Below are positions 33,648 through 44,719 of a DNA stretch of 64,000 nucleotides, piece by piece. Below the pieces are notes generated by a model. It was not told where the DNA came from and did no database searches. It was given only the letters and a program-made list of their open reading frames with translations. Source of the stretch: Perca fluviatilis (taxonomy: Eukaryota; Chordata; Actinopteri; Perciformes; Percidae); NCBI RefSeq assembly GCF_010015445.1, contig NC_053126.1, positions 9,268,249-9,332,248 on the forward strand, given 5' to 3'. Position 1 is the stretch's first letter. Each line of letters begins with the position of its first letter. A program made the position numbers and the translations under genes.

Positions 33648-34082
33648 GGTGTCGAGCACAATAATAAACAGCAGAATCTTCAGTCTTCAGACTGTTCATC
33701 TTGCAGATACAGCTGCTCTCTGCTGTCGTCTCTGGAGATGGTGAACCGGCCTTGAACTGACTGAGAGTAGTAATGTAGCTACTGTAGATACTGCAACCCA
33801 CTCCAGTCCTTTTCCAGGAGCCTGTCTGATCCAGGCCATATAGTAGCTACTAAATGACAATCCAGATGTTGTACAGGTCAATCTGTGGGATTCTCCAGGT
33901 CTTTTAACTGCTGGCTCAGATTCTGTCAGAGTCTGACCATCAACACCCGTCAAGATATGAAAAAAACATCACATGAATTTAGTTGTTACACAATTCAAAA
34001 CTATGTTTAATCAAGATCAGTGAAAATCTTCACCCGCCCAGCAGAGAGTTAAAAGCAGCAGTCCTGTCCTATAGTCCATCAT
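33648..34082 (-). pseudogene. IGHV: V20, IGHV family A, frameshifts and lost acceptor
   Basis: Leader exon 34034-34082, V exon 33648-33946 with [18 protein letters not shown]1 [26 protein letters not shown]2 is shortened out of frame, one extra base lies at 33699-33702, and the splice acceptor AG is changed to GG at 33947-33948. RSS 33609-33647: CACAGTG, 23 bp, ACAAAATCC. Octamer variant ATGCAAAA 34153-34160. Three independent lesions, so clearly dead. Confidence 0.85.
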
Positions 34083-34160
34083 GTTAAACTGTGTGTCCAC
34101 TGTTCTTTCCTCCTCTTTGCACTCAGATAAGTAGAGGTGGAAGATATCTGAGTTTTGCAT

Positions 34161-34820
34161 TGACTCCTCCTTTTGATTGAACAGTGTCCTTTGTTCAATC
34201 TTTCCTCAAAACATATTTTCATATTACGTCTTTCTCCTTAACGTAATTTGTGTTAGTCTTACAGTAAGAATAATCTTACTGTATCTTAGAATTCAGATTC
34301 TATTTACATTTTTAACATAATGTCATTATTATCCATGTTTTACTGTAAGTCACTCTAACATTTGAACACACTTATTTACTTGGCTTGATGTTTTTAGTTA
34401 AATGCAACTTACGAATAATGTAACAGTGTTACTGTTTATATATAAAGTTATCAAGTTAAAGATCATTACAAAATATTTTTTTGTTTATTAAATCACCATG
34501 TATGCTTGGTTTGAGATCGACAAACATTATCTTATGTATCCTTTTTTCAAATTTGAAATTTTTAGTCCTGATAATAAGAACAGGGTTTCATGCATTTGGT
34601 CCAGGAAAACTGTAACATCCAACACATTTCAGTTGTGTGCATTTAACAATGTAAACATGTACATCAGTTTTTGTTGTGGGAGAACAGACAATGATCAGTG
34701 ATTGAAACCCCAAATTATTTAAACTCCAGCAAGAGTGCAGGCTGTGTGCTGGTGTTGAAACCATTAGTGGTCTGAGGGCTCCTCCTCTGGTGGCTTCATG
34801 TTACAAGTGTTCAGGCTCTG
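34161..34820. repeat. A-to-B spacer, copy 3
   Basis: Non-coding duplicate of the 28543-29205 spacer, about 95% alike by eye. Confidence 0.65.
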
Positions 34821-34862
34821 AGGGGTTTTTGTTCAGGTCTACTGATGGTTTGTGTTACTGTG

Positions 34863-35300
34863 GCTCTCTGGCACAGTAATACACAGCAGTGTCTTCAGGC
34901 TGCACATTCTGTCCATTTAGAGTCACTGTGTTGCTGGAAGTCTCTAAGTCGATACTGAACTTGTTCTTCAGGGAATCTTTGTAGTATGAATCTCCAGTAT
35001 ATTTCATTCCAATCCACTCCAGTCCTTTCCTGCAGGCTGTCTGATCCAAGCTGTGCGATAGCTACCAACAGAATAAGAGACCTGACAGTTGATGGTCAGA
35101 CAGTTGACCTGGCTGCACAGTCACAGAGGCTGGCTGGGTCAGCTGTTCACACTTCACACCTGTGGAGGAAAACATGTTGAGTATTGAATCAGTGTAACAA
35201 TAACGTGAACGTGTGCTGTGATCATACTGTCAGTGTCTCTGCCTCAGTGAGACTCACAGGATCCAGCAGCCAGCAGCAGCAGCAGAGCTACAGAGAACAT
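34863..35300 (-). pseudogene. IGHV: V21, IGHV family B exon with alternative leader, frameshifts
   Basis: V exon 34863-35159: B-family framework with CDR2 MKYTGDS and YYCAREPQ. One base is missing in FR2 (about 35028) and one gained in FR1 (about 35102). The leader exon 35258-35300 (MFSVALLLLLAAGS) and intron are unlike those of V3, V17 and V23 and closer to family C. RSS 34824-34862: CACAGTA, 23 bp, ACAAAAACC. Promoter: ATGCAAAG 35397-35404, TATAAAG 35370-35376. V25 and V32 share this leader type. Confidence 0.85.
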
Positions 35301-35404
35301 GGTTGCTATTGAAGGTGATCTGATGGGAGCTTCTCTTCTTCTGCTGCAACTGACAGCATGATATCAAGTCTTTATAGCAGACTGTGAGGAAGTTCACTTT
35401 GCAT

Positions 35405-35760
35405 AGAGAAGGCCACTGACAGACTATAAAAGAAGGATGGACTGTCAGAAGTTGTCAATGCTTGGAATTGTGTTATGAACATGTAATTTGACACTGCAAC
35501 TAAATAATTTCCCTGAGTGGATCAATAACATATTCTGATTCTGAAAGAAAATGTAATATTTTATTATAACAGCAAAGTTAATCTGACAATTTTTTTTTTG
35601 TGTAATTTTTTTTTTTTTTTTTTTTTGGGGTTGTAATATTAAACTATGTTGAATAAAAAGAAAACAGTTTTCTGAATGATTGTTTCTCTGACTGTGTTGA
35701 TGACGTTGAACTGGAGCTTACTCTGTGAATGAGAAAAGAAAAAATAGTTTTGACTTGTTT
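35405..35760. other. B-to-F spacer with poly(T) tract
   Basis: Non-coding, duplicated at 40133-40440 and 49555-49860. A poly(T) run near 35589-35625 is present only here. Confidence 0.55.
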
Positions 35761-35799
35761 TGACATGTTGAGTTCTCAGCTCCTTCCTGTGTCACTGTG

Positions 35800-36250
35800 G
35801 CTCTCGAGCACAATAATAAACAGCAGAATCTTCAGTCTTCAGACTGTTCATCTGCAGATACAGCTGCTCTCTGGTGTCATCTCTGGAGATGGTAAACCGG
35901 CCTTGAACTGACTGAGAGTAGTAGATGCTGCTGCTGCTTCTGCTGATGTAAGCGATCCATTCCAGTCCTTTTCCAGCAGCCTGTCTGATCCAAGCACTAT
36001 GAATATTACCACCAATCTCAGAATATGTGCAGGTCAGTCTGTGGGATTCTCCAGGTCTTTTAACCACTGGTTCAGACTCAGTCAGTGTTTGACCCTCAGT
36101 ACCTACAGACATTTAAACAGCTCATTAGTTACTGTAATGCAGCCATGTTGTCGTTGTACCAGGAGGTTTTTCAGAAAAACATCTTTTGTTCTTACCTGCC
36201 CAGTTAAATGACAGGATGAGAAAAACAACCAAATAATCAAGTCTGATCAT
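35800..36250 (-). CDS. IGHV: V22, IGHV family F, open exon but no nonamer and no octamer
   Basis: Leader exon 36196-36250 ([23 protein letters not shown] donor); V exon 35800-36102, open: [25 protein letters not shown]1 [25 protein letters not shown]2 [33 protein letters not shown]. Heptamer CACAGTG 35793-35799 is perfect, but compared with V26 about 9 bp holding the TTTTTGT nonamer are deleted, and nothing similar lies at 22-23 bp. Upstream, from 36251, repeat sequence starting TTAAAGGAACAC replaces the octamer region present in V26. Coding-competent, probably unable to rearrange or be transcribed normally. Confidence 0.85.
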
Positions 36251-36560
36251 TGTTAAAGGAACACGGCTACTTATTGGGACTTATTACGCGCTTATTCACC
36301 GTATCCCCCAGAGTTAGATAAGTCCATATGTACCCTTCTCATCTCCGCGGTATGTCGTAACTCTGTCTGACTCACCCACCGCTAGCCTCGCTTAACACAG
36401 ATCCTGGATGTAATTGGCTCCATCTATCCTACTGCTCCCAATAACTGACAAAATAACACCACACACATTTTGACTGAGCGAACTCCAAGCGAACTCTCTG
36501 CTCCTCACCACAGAGCTTCTCAGGTTCTGCAAGGATATCACTCCACCCAAGTAGTTGAGA
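36251..36560. mobile_element. Interspersed repeat replacing the V22 promoter
   Basis: Starts at a TTAA (36253-36256) with AGGAACACGGC and runs through TATCCCCCAGAGTTAGATAA, a type met widely in teleost genomes (recalled). The right boundary is near 36560, where B-family flank (TTGATTGTTAATGAAAAG) resumes. Confidence 0.55.
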
Positions 36561-36857
36561 AGGGTAAATTGTTTGATTGTTAATGAAAAGTAAATAATGA
36601 TATGATAGAAGAGAAACGATTCATTCATACTGTAGTTAAATCAAAGAATGTAATCCATCACATGAAAGGTTGTATATGTATCACTGATTGTTATGTCAGA
36701 GTATTTAAATTGATTGTTTTACTGATAATGTTACATTTAAATAAGAACCTAAGACTGTTTCTCTCTTTAGTGTAACAGTGAGCTGGTGTTGAAACCATTA
36801 GTGGTCTGAGGGCTCCTCCTCTGGTGGCTTCATGTTACAAGTGTTCAGGCTCTGAGG

Positions 36858-36896
36858 GGTTTTTGTTCAGGTCTACTGATGGTTTGTGTTACTGTG
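36858..36896 (-). promoter_or_regulatory. V23 23-RSS
   Basis: Heptamer CACAGTA (36890-36896; last base off consensus, as in all B-family copies), 23-bp spacer, perfect nonamer ACAAAAACC (36858-36866). Confidence 0.85.
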
Positions 36897-37319
36897 GCTC
36901 TCTGGCACAGTAATACACCAGTTCTTCAGGCTGCACATTCTGTCCATTTAGAGTCACTGTCTTGCTGGAAGTCTCTAAGTCGATACTGAACTTGTTCTTC
37001 AGGGAATCTTTGTAGTGTGAACCTCCAGTATATTTCCATCCAATCCACTCCAGTCCTTTCCCTGCAGGCTGTCTGATCCAAGCTGTAGCATAGCTACCAA
37101 CAGAATAAGAGACCTGACAGGTGATGGTCAGACGTTGACCTGGCTGCACAGTCACAGAGGCTGGCTGGGTCAACTGTTCACACTTCACACCTGTTAAAAA
37201 AGGAAATGTTTTGTAACAAATGATCAAGTTATAATGCAAAAGAAGAACTGTTGACTTGAACAAATCCAGAGAGACTCACATCCAGCTGCCAACAGCAGCA
37301 GCAGAGCTTCAGAGAACAT
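36897..37319 (-). CDS. IGHV: V23, IGHV family B, open, broken octamer
   Basis: Leader exon 37280-37319 (MFSEALLLLLAAG), V exon 36897-37190, open: [50 protein letters not shown]2 WKYTGGS, FSIDLETSSKTVTLNGQ, then PEELVYYC where V17 has PEDTAVYYC (net 3-bp loss, in frame). RSS 36858-36896: CACAGTA, 23 bp, ACAAAAACC. TATAAAAA 37373-37380 is kept, but the octamer found in sister copies is split by a small insertion at 37406-37418. Expression may be weak. Confidence 0.85.
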
Positions 37320-37429
37320 GGTTTATGTTGAAACTGACGTGCTGTGAACTCCACTGACAGCCTGATGTGATGTTTTTATAGCTGAGAAACAAGGAAGGTC
37401 ACTGTGTTTGTCACTATAAAATCAAACAT

Positions 37430-38340
37430 ATGAAGCATCAATGTTGGTCTAACTGGAGTCAATAGAAGAGTTTGTTCAGTGTTATTATATCTGCAGAGTG
37501 AAAATATGTGTGTTATTATTGATTTCTTCATATCTAGGTACAGATAACTTTATTGCATTAAACTGTCAATATTGTCTTCACTTATTTTCTAGACTTTCTT
37601 TGTGTTAATACACAACAATAATTCCTTAATGACTATATTATTATTCTATCTTCAAACATTAATAACCTTCTTTATATAAAAATTTTATCTCCATACATGA
37701 TACAAGTAAATTCACTCTAAACAATAACATTAAATGCTGTCATCACTCATCTCCAATTTCAGCTGTTTTCTCTTTGAAATAATTTCAATGAAATTACAGT
37801 ATATGATGGAAAGAGTGACATATTATTATTTAACTATTGATTTTATTACAGAGCAATATGAATCTTTTCAGAGTTTGAGTATCAGTCAGTTAAGATCAAT
37901 GAGAACAGCAGATCTGAGTTTCTCCTTTGAGTAACAGAGGAGAGAGAAACTAGACACTGACTGTCCTCTAGTGATTTTATAAAAGAAACAGTAACATTAT
38001 TTTTCATTCTCATAGATTTCACATCATATCATTTACAGACATAATTTTGTCTTACTTTGTAGAAATGTAAAGTATTTGTGGATGTTTAATTTCAGCAACC
38101 AGATTGTTGGGCTGTCTTTGGACCTTGTATCAAGGAGTGATCTTTATTGTGTTTTTAATGTGTTTTCAAGTTTGTGACTAGGAGGATTATTAATTTACAA
38201 TAAAAACATAAAATTACAGAATATAAAACAACTTAACAACCTGAAAAACAACAACAATGTAATATAAAATGTGTAAATATATACATTTTATGAAAAGATA
38301 TTTCAGACTTGTGCACTACCAGCCTGAAAGAATGAGTACT
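37430..38340. repeat. B-to-A spacer, copy 4
   Basis: Duplicate of 2943-3649. No gene. Confidence 0.7.
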
Positions 38341-38384
38341 GTAGGATTTTTTGTACAGCTGCTCAACCAACTCCAGTCACTATG

Positions 38385-38855
38385 GGTCTCGAGCACAATA
38401 ATAAACAGCAGAATCTTCAGTCTTCAGACTGTTCATCTGCAGATACAGCTGCTCTCTGCTGTTGTCTCTGGAGATGGTAAACCGGCCTTGGACTGACTGA
38501 GAGTAGTACATGTTGCTACTGGTATGAGTGATAGTAGCAACCCAGTCTTTTTCCAGGACCCTGTCTGATCCAGTCCATGTAGTAGCTACTAAATGTGAAT
38601 CCAGATGTTGTACAGGTCAATCTGTGAGATTCTCCAGGTCTTTTAATCGCTGGCTCTGATTCTGTCAGAGTCTGACTATCAACACCTGTCAAGAGGGATA
38701 AAAAACATCAAGTATGTCAAGATATATATATATAAAAAAACATTACATGAATTTAGTTGTTACACAATTTAGAACTATGTTTAACAAAGATCAGTGAAAT
38801 TTTCACCTGCCCAGCAGAGAGTTAAAAGCAGCAGTCTTGTCCTATAGTCCATCAT
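38385..38855 (-). pseudogene. IGHV: V24, IGHV family A, FR2 deletion
   Basis: Leader exon 38807-38855, V exon 38385-38685. FR1, CDR1 FTFSSYY and MDWIRQ are readable, then a 5-bp loss near 38546-38552 removes part of GLEW and shifts frame. The heptamer is CATAGTG (38378-38384), a change in the critical CAC trinucleotide, and the nonamer is ACAAAAAAT. Octamer variant ATGCAAAA 38928-38935. Damaged in both coding and recombination signals. Confidence 0.85.
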
Positions 38856-38935
38856 GTTAAACTGTGTGTCCACTGTTCTCTGTCCTCCTCTCTGCACTCA
38901 GATAAGTAGAGGTGGAAGATATCTGAGTTTTGCAT

Positions 38936-39570
38936 TGACTCCTCCTTTTCATTGAACAGTGTCTTTTGTTTAATCTCTCCTCAAAACATATTTTCATGTT
39001 ACGGCTTTCTCCTTAACACAATTTGTGTTATTCTCACAGTAAGAATAATCTTACTTTATGTTAGAATTCAGATTATATTTACATAATGCCATTATTATGT
39101 TGTACTGTAAGTCACTCTGTAACATTTGAACACATTTATTTACTTGGCAGATGTTTTTGGTAAATGTAACAAATAATTACAAATAATGTAATAGTGTTAC
39201 TGTTTATATATAAAATGTATCAAGATAATTATCATTAGAAAAATGTTTTTCTTTTGTTTTGAGATCGACAAACATTATCTTATGTCTCCTTTTTTTCAAA
39301 TTTGGAATTTTGAGTCCTGATAATAAGAACAGGGTTTCATGCATTTGTTCCAGGAAAACTCTGACATTCAACATGTTTCAGTTGTGTGCATTTAACAATG
39401 TAAACATGTAATTTAGTTTTTGGTGGGAGAAGAGACAATGATCAGTGATTGAAACCCCAAATTATTTAAAGTCAAGCAAGAGTGCAGGCTGTGAGCTGGT
39501 GTTGAAACCATTAGTGGTCTGAGGGGCTCCTCCTCTGGTGGCTTCATGTTACAAGTGTTCAGGCTCTGAG
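38936..39570. repeat. A-to-B spacer, copy 4
   Basis: Non-coding duplicate of 28543-29205. Confidence 0.65.
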
Positions 39571-39609
39571 GGTTTTTGTTCAGGTCTGCTGATGGTTTGT
39601 GTTACTGTG

Positions 39610-40028
39610 GCTCTCTGGCACAGTAATACACAGCAGTGTCTTCAGGCTGCACATTCTGTCCATTGGAAGTCTCTAAGTCGATACTGAACTTGTTCTTCAG
39701 TGAATCTTTGTAGTATGAATCTCCAGTATATTTCATTCCAATCCACTCCAGTCCTTTCCCTGCAGGCTGTCTGATCCAAGCTGTGTAGTAGCTGCTAACA
39801 GAATAAGAGACCTGACAGGTGATGGTCAGACGTTGACCTGGCTGCACAGTCACAGAGGCTGGCTGGGTCAACTGTTCACACTTCACACCTGTGTAGGAAA
39901 ACATGTTGAGTATTGAATCAGTGTAATAACAGTGAACAGTGTGCTGTGATCATACTGTCAGTGTCTCTGCCTCAGTGAGACTCACAGGATCCGCAGCGCA
40001 GCAGCAGCAGCAGAGCTACAGAGAACAT
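39610..40028 (-). CDS. IGHV: V25, IGHV family B exon, alternative leader, 18-bp FR3 deletion
   Basis: Leader exon 39986-40028 (MFSVALLLLLRCGS) and open V exon 39610-39888: B-family FR1, CDR1 [25 protein letters not shown]2 MKYTGDS, FSIDLETS then [15 protein letters not shown]. Six residues (SKTVTL in V23) are deleted in frame, removing much of an FR3 beta-strand. RSS 39571-39609: CACAGTA, 23 bp, ACAAAAACC. Promoter ATGCAAAG 40125-40132 and TATAAAG 40098-40104. Reading frame and signals survive; folding is doubtful. Confidence 0.75.
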
Positions 40029-40480
40029 GGTTGCTATTGAAGGTGATCTGATGGGAGCTTCTCTTCTTCTGCTGCAACTGACAGCATGATATCAAGTCTT
40101 TATAGCAGACTGTGAGGAAGTTCACTTTGCATAGAGAAGGACACTGACAGGCTATAAAGAAAGATGGACTGTCCTGTCACAAGTAGTCAAAGACTGGACT
40201 TATGTTAAGAAAATGTATTCTGACACATGAATGAAATTGTATTTATTATCACAGCAAAGTTAACACAAAGTTTACATTCATGTTTAATAATTCTTCATAA
40301 AACTTGAAATTCTGTTAAACTAAGATCAACAGAATATGTAATGTCTGCTTTAAGTACACATAGAAGAGCTGCAATAAAACCGGAAACAGTTTTATTGAGA
40401 CTGCAGACTGAAAGCAAAGATTTGACTTGTTTTGACATGTTGAGTTTTTGTACAGCGTTGATCCATCCTGTGTCACTGTG

Positions 40481-40928
40481 GCTCTCGAGCACAATAATAA
40501 ACAGCAGAATCTTCAGTCTTCAGACTGTTCATCTGCAGATACACCTGCTGTCTGTTGTTTTCTCTGGAGATGGTAAACCGGCCTTTGACTGACTGAGAGT
40601 AGTAGATGCTACTGCCACCGCTGATGTAAGCGATCCATTCCAGTCCTTTTCCAGCAGCCTGTCTGATCCAAGCGCTATCAATATTATCACTAAACCCAGA
40701 ATATGTACAGGTCAGTCTGTGGGATTCTCCAGGGTCTTTTAACCACTGGTTCAGACTCAGTCAGTGTTTGACCCTCAGTACCTACAGACATGTAAACAGC
40801 TCATTAGTTTCTGTAATGCAGCCATATTGTCCTGGTACCAGGATGTTTGTCAGAATACGTATATTGTTCTTACCTGCCCAGTTAAATGACAGGATGAGAA
40901 AAACAACCAAATAGTCAGGTCCTATCAT
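40481..40928 (-). pseudogene. IGHV: V26, IGHV family F, single-base frameshift
   Basis: Leader exon 40874-40928 ([17 protein letters not shown]), V exon 40481-40781. One extra G in the run at 40732-40734 (FR1) is the only visible lesion; CDR2 is one codon shorter than in V22. RSS 40443-40480: CACAGTG, 22-bp spacer, ACAAAAACT. A perfect octamer ATGCAAAT lies at 41030-41037. If the extra G is an error, this would be a complete F-family V. Confidence 0.8.
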
Positions 40929-41029
40929 TGTTAAAGCCAGTTGTCTCTGTCCAGTCTACAGTGTGTATGTCAGTGATTTAGTGTGTGTCCTTCACTCTGC
41001 AACACATATGTAGAGATGGAAGAGATCAG

Positions 41030-41037
41030 AGATTTGC
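41030..41037 (-). promoter_or_regulatory. V26 consensus octamer ATGCAAAT
   Basis: Exact octamer about 100 bp before the V26 leader ATG. It marks what V22 has lost. Confidence 0.75.
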
Positions 41038-41369
41038 ATTGACTCCTCCTCCTCAAACAGAAACCCAGCACATCTCTGGAAAATATGATTTATATCATTC
41101 TTTCATAATATTATTATACATATGATTTTCTCAATAAGGAAGATAGATTAAATTATGCTCAAATTAGATGTATTTATATATCAGCAGCATTTGCTGGCCA
41201 TCCATATTCTGGATATATCATTTATGCATAAATGTCCAACTATATTCTCAACACCTGTTGTTCAAAATCAAAAAGGGAACATTATTACCATTTTACCATT
41301 TTTGTGGAAAAGCAAATGTAACAAAAGCCGTATCTTTTCATCAGCGGTAGCATACTGGAAAACTACTAT

Positions 41370-41960
41370 TGAGGTTTGAGAATTTTTAATTTTTTAAGTA
41401 TGCCTGTTTTGGGCTGTACATCATCGTGCCCCACCCCCACTGAATGATTTCTTTCAAAGATTTGAGAGTGGTGGTAGTACAAGGGCCTCCACCAAGGGGG
41501 ACTGTGTAATACCTTTAGGCGCACCACTTTTGGACAAACTGTTTTGTCAGTAAAGAGAAATAAATATTGGAATAGCCTATCCTCCACAATAAGGGGCCGT
41601 CCCACATACATCAATTTTAAAACTCATTTAAAATTCTGGCTTTTAGAAAACCAAAGCTGCACTCACTTTTAACTTTTAACTGCCTCACAGGTTTCACTAT
41701 GTGTAACAATGTATGTTATGTTGTATTTTGTCTTGACTGTTGTTGTTAGTGTTTGTCTTGCGTCTCAAACTATGAGGGTGTTGCATGCTTGTTACATCTT
41801 CATGTTTTTATTTTTATGTATCTGCCTAGGGACAATAGATGGAAATTAGCTATGGTGCTAACTCTAGCATATCTACATTGTGTACTTGTACTGATGTCCA
41901 TATGCACTGTCCCTATCTAAATTGACTATTAAAATAAAATAAAGATAAAAAAAAACCTAA
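41370..41960 (+). mobile_element. LINE 3' end with RT C-terminus and A-rich tail
   Basis: Plus strand reads (41510-41685) RRTTFGQTVLSVKRNKYWNS, then IRGRPTYINFKTHLKFWLL and a stop, typical of the last part of a teleost LINE reverse-transcriptase protein. A 3'UTR and an AATAAAATAAAG A-rich tail follow at 41930-41958. 5'-truncated, with a frameshift near 41513. Confidence 0.7.
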
Positions 41961-42158
41961 AAAACAGGAAGTAACTAACCACGACATCAGCTGTTGCTTC
42001 CATTGTGGTCATGAATTTGTGTGTGTGTGTTTAGAGACACTGTCATATTCTCCTTAGTATCATCTGACGTCTTATCTTCTACTGCCACCTGTAGGTTCTT
42101 GGGAAAATTATTTGTCTGAGATTTTTGTCAAGCCTCTCTGCTTCCTTTAACCAGTGTG

Positions 42159-42613
42159 TTTCTCTGGCACAGTAATACACAGCAGAGTCCTCTGGCTTTA
42201 AGTTGGACAGTCTCAGATACACCATGCTGTTGCTGTCATCTCTACTGATTTCTACACGGCCCTGAACACTGCTGGCATAAGTGTTTCTGCTTGAAGTAGA
42301 GTATCCGCTCCCTATCAATTCCAGTGCTTCTCCTGCAGGTTGTCTGATCCAGCTCATAACACAGCAGCTAAATGTGAAGCCAGATCCCCTGCAGGAGAGA
42401 CTGAGAGTCTCCCCAGGGCTTTTCACTACTGAACTGGAAGGAATGGACTCCATACTCTGACTTGTACAACCGGATGAAATAAAAGGGAGAGAGGAAACAC
42501 AGAAGAAATTAATCATCTGGGAAGTTTTCTGAGAAAAGATAACATAGCAAGAAGCAGGAGAACTCACAGTGCAGAGAGAGAGCAACCAGCAGAAGAGTGA
42601 GTGTGTTCATCAT
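42159..42613 (-). CDS. IGHV: V27, IGHV family E, open but acceptor lost
   Basis: Leader exon 42568-42613 (MMNTLTLLLVALSLH) and V exon 42159-42470: QSMESIPSSSVVKSPGE, LSCRGSGFTFSCCVMSWIRQ, PAGEALELIG (Trp of LEW replaced by Leu), CDR2 GYSTSSRN, GRVEISRDDSNSMVYLR, YYCARE. The splice acceptor is CG at 42471-42472, where duplicate V34 has AG. RSS 42120-42158: heptamer CACACTG, 23 bp, ACAAAAATC. Perfect octamer ATGCAAAT 42699-42706. Normal splicing would fail unless a nearby AG is used. Confidence 0.8.
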
Positions 42614-42706
42614 CCTGAGGCTGGAGATGTGACATCTGATGCTCCACAAAAAGTACAAGAGCAGTCAGCAGGACAGAAGTACACTGCACAGACTGGAGAT
42701 TTGCAT

Positions 42707-43100
42707 CAGGACATAATGGGGAGGGAGTGGCTCCTTTTTGTAGTGTTTTATCATATAACCAAAAAATGAAGGATTATCTGTAAGGTTTATGTTAAATGTA
42801 CTCACAAATTAATGATCTCATGTAAAATGTGTGGTTGAGTCACATGGGTGCTGGGCATTTTGCATCTCTGTTGGTGGTTTGCATCTCTGTAGAGCTATAT
42901 TTTTAAGAAAGAGTTTATATTTATTTTCTAATTCCAATAATCTTTTTATAAATGCAGGCTCTGAGTCATGATAAACATGCTGACAAATACAGTTGTTATT
43001 GATGACATATCTTTCATTATAAACTGTCAATCATTCAGTAGACATGTGTTTTCACAGCCCTGACATGCTTCAGTGCTTCTCACACAGAGATCAGTGTTAC
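42707..43100. repeat. E-to-G spacer, copy 1
   Basis: Non-coding, duplicated at 51701-52118. No gene. Confidence 0.6.
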
Positions 43101-43140
43101 TCAGTTGTTGTACAGCTTAGTAGTGTTGTGTGTCACTGTG

Positions 43141-43570
43141 GCTCTCGTGCACAATAATAAACTGCAGAGTCTTCTTGTTTCAGACTCTTAACCTCTAAGT
43201 GCACACGATTTTTGGGAAGTGTCTTAGGTGATGGAAAACTGGCCTTGGACACTTTGGGCAAATATTGTGCCCGTTCTGCTATCGATCGTCCGATCCATTC
43301 CAGTCCTTTCCCTGGTTTTCTGACGAATCCAGTGCAGCCAAGCTAGAAACAGTCGGTCCACACTTACAGGACAGAGTGACTGGTTGTCCAGCTCTGCTCA
43401 CCACTGGCTCTGAGGAGGTGAGGGACTGGCCCTGAGCAGCTGGAAGAGACAGAGTTTAGATTACAGGGAGCCAGCCGACATCCAAAGCTCCTTTTCTCCT
43501 CCTTCGCTCAACACCGACTTCACTCACCTGAAATGAGAGCCAAGAGGAGGACACTCTGTACAACTGTCAT
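43141..43570 (-). pseudogene. IGHV: V28, IGHV family G, frameshifted
   Basis: Leader exon 43528-43570 (MTVVQSVLLLALIS, good ACC context before ATG), V exon 43141-43439: AQGQSLTSSEPVVSRAGQ, first Cys in LSCKCG, TVSSLAA, then a lost frame before FR2; LEWIGR, LPKNRVHLEVKSLKQ and YYCAR follow in another frame. Heptamer CACAGTG 43134-43140 with 22-bp spacer and weak nonamer ACAACAACT. The only near-complete G-family member in the window. Confidence 0.75.
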
Positions 43571-43715
43571 GGTGGGAACTTGACTCAGTCTGCACCTGCA
43601 GAGGCTGTTATGGGGATTATATATTGTGTTGACAAAATGGGTGGTGATTATGCATCACTGTGTGAATTTACATTTTATCAGTGGGAGATACAGTTTTCTG
43701 TCAGAAAAGGAGTGC

Positions 43716-43753
43716 TGGACTCTGAGAGAGAGAGAGAGAAAGAGAGAGAAAGA
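43716..43753. repeat. GA-rich microsatellite
   Basis: GAGAGAGAGAGAGAAAGAGAGAG-like run above V28. Confidence 0.8.
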
Positions 43754-44086
43754 TTTTCAAAACAGACTGAGATAAATATGTTGTTCATTGTTTCTCTTAT
43801 TTTCAGTGTGTTTGGACAGTTTTTCAACAGTGTGCATTTCTAAGAGGGAAAGATTGTGTGGTGTGTAGTTCAATGTATACAGTACAAGCTGTAATGTCAG
43901 TCTAAGACGTTAATTTAAAATGTTATTGTTCACCTAAGTGAGGTGGATTACTGCTAATAGAGAAAACAATGTGACACATGAATACATAGTTTTTTCCTCC
44001 AAGAGCCAAGGAAGTAAAAGTTTGCCTTATTACAGTATTACTACAGTATCCATTCAGCTTCCAACCCAATGGCTTACATACACAAG

Positions 44087-44122
44087 AATAAACAGCAGCT
44101 CCTTCAGTCTTCTAGCTGTTTA
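44087..44122 (-). pseudogene. V29, small IGHV relic
   Basis: AATAAACAGCAG...CTTCAGTCTTC resembles the FR3 end of A/F V segments; heptamer unrecognisable. A copy at 52454-52489 is in the duplicated block. Confidence 0.45.
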
Positions 44123-44719
44123 TATTGAAATTGATTTGAAATGATGAAATGGAGAACTATACAACTAAATGAATAAATGAAGAATCAGTCACTGCTGATC
44201 CAGCACCTAAATGTTCTATTTGTGTTGGGGTGAAGCAAGCTCTCAAAGGGTCCGGAGTATAAAATTGTAGTTTGAGTGGCAGTCAGTCAAAATCAAAGAG
44301 ATAAGCAGAACTAAGTGTTTCCATATAGACGACAGAGAAACTTGAGACTGAAGCATTCTATGGTTTTTATGAAAGAAAATGTAACATTATTTGTCACTCC
44401 TGGTTTAGATGCCACATGGCTGAAATGTGTATGTAGTATTTATTTTATTCATAATGGGACAAGGATTGTTGAATTTTTTTAATGTATATAATGGTTATTG
44501 TTGGTGGTTAATAATGACTATATTTTTCAGGGCACATTTTCATGATTTTATTAAAAACAACAAAAGCTAAAACATTGTATTTTTTTCTAAGAATATATCT
44601 ATAAGAACGGGATCTGAGGACAGACAAGAAATCTTTCTTACTGCAGGAGTTGAAGTAGTTTACTTTAAGCAACCAGATCGTTGTGATGTTTTTGCACTTT
44701 TATGTAAATAACACTTGCC

